Positions 5,234 through 5,361 of a DNA stretch of 5,361 nt are shown here, piece after piece; the stretch's first letter is position 1, and each line of letters opens with the position of its first letter. This DNA comes from CALIZF01 sp046292445 (GTDB lineage Bacteria; Pseudomonadota; Alphaproteobacteria; Rhodobacterales; Rhodobacteraceae). Location: assembly GCA_046292445.1 (NCBI GenBank), contig JBKBQT010000077.1:1-5361 (forward strand), in the 5' to 3' direction. Both the position numbers and the translations under genes were made by a program. Below the pieces are notes generated by a model that was given only the letters and a program-made list of their open reading frames with translations, did not search any database and was not told where the DNA came from.

Positions 5234-5361
5234 GGGGCTGTTGAAGAAGTCGTTTCAGGCCGACGCCGGATTTGGCCGGGCCGCGCGCATTTCTATGATC
5301 GAACAGAACAGAAGCATCACAGCCGCCGCCAGCTTCTTGAGGTTCATTGCGATGGCGGTCA
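5234..5361 (-). mobile_element. Insertion sequence end (rest outside window)
   Basis: The plus-strand sequence GGGGCTGTTGAAGAAGTCG starting near 5234 resembles terminal inverted repeats of IS5/IS1182-type elements. It is followed inward, after about 20 nt, by the stop codon of a transposase-like frame on the minus strand. This is the usual spacing at an insertion-sequence end. The exact boundary and the target duplication cannot be fixed because the other end is not in view. The element truncates the methyltransferase gene. Confidence 0.62.
5255..5361 (-). CDS. Transposase, extreme C-terminus (5' part outside window)
   Basis: Thirty-four codons and a stop are visible. They read TAIAMNLKKLAAAVMLL, then a hydrophobic stretch and the end RAARPNPASA. 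The A-A-NLKKLA pattern close to the stop is typical of the last helix of DDE transposases of the IS5/IS1182 kind. None of the catalytic residues are in the window, so the family is provisional. The position directly inside an insertion-sequence terminus is the main support. Confidence 0.6.
   Translation of the reverse strand, partial: TAIAMNLKKLAAAVMLLFCSIIEMRAARPNPASA

Noticed and set aside
1..5361. tRNA, rRNA or CRISPR features
   Set aside because: No cloverleaf-like sequence, no rRNA signature and no regularly spaced direct repeats were seen on either strand.

Overview
The window is GC-rich DNA with strong G/C bias at third codon positions. It reads as part of a tailed-phage or prophage region from an alphaproteobacterium, probably Rhodobacterales-like. 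This placement rests on the terminase type, the DUF3489 protein, the DUF7220-like membrane protein and the Dcm-type methyltransferase tail. It is inferred from recalled family resemblance, not from a search.

Positions 1-3200 (minus strand) hold the DNA-packaging module. A Nu1-like small terminase subunit gene (2580-3200) is followed, with an overlap, by a GpA-type large terminase subunit gene that runs off the left edge. The large-subunit frame is open from 2602 to position 1 with no stop. A 366-residue intein (1235-2332) interrupts it inside the Walker A motif. The intein starts with Pro, carries the Trp/Cys/Thr signature of class 3 inteins, and contains an apparently intact two-motif LAGLIDADG homing endonuclease.

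Positions 3201-4340 hold a divergent plus-strand pair: a 102-residue protein of unknown function and a 193-residue DUF3489 protein. A short intergenic inverted repeat separates them from the terminase operon, and three small hairpins lie between the two genes. The DUF3489 stop codon sits inside a perfect 32-bp palindrome (4325-4356). That palindrome shares bases with a 17-bp inverted repeat (4351-4367 and 4428-4444) enclosing 60 nt. Together they form a compact, AT-richer set of four related half-sites that looks like a recombination site or a small insertion.

Positions 4484-5361 (minus strand) hold a small two-helix membrane protein. Upstream of it, and overlapping it by 4 nt, is the C-terminal remnant of a DNA cytosine methyltransferase, cut off at about 5233 by the end of an insertion sequence whose transposase C-terminus reaches the right edge. 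Over the methyltransferase remnant, two overlapping minus-strand frames both resemble known methyltransferase tails.

The genes do not form one pathway. The terminase pair packages phage DNA, the intein must splice out for the terminase ATPase to work, and the rest looks like accessory cargo with several signs of mobile-element activity.
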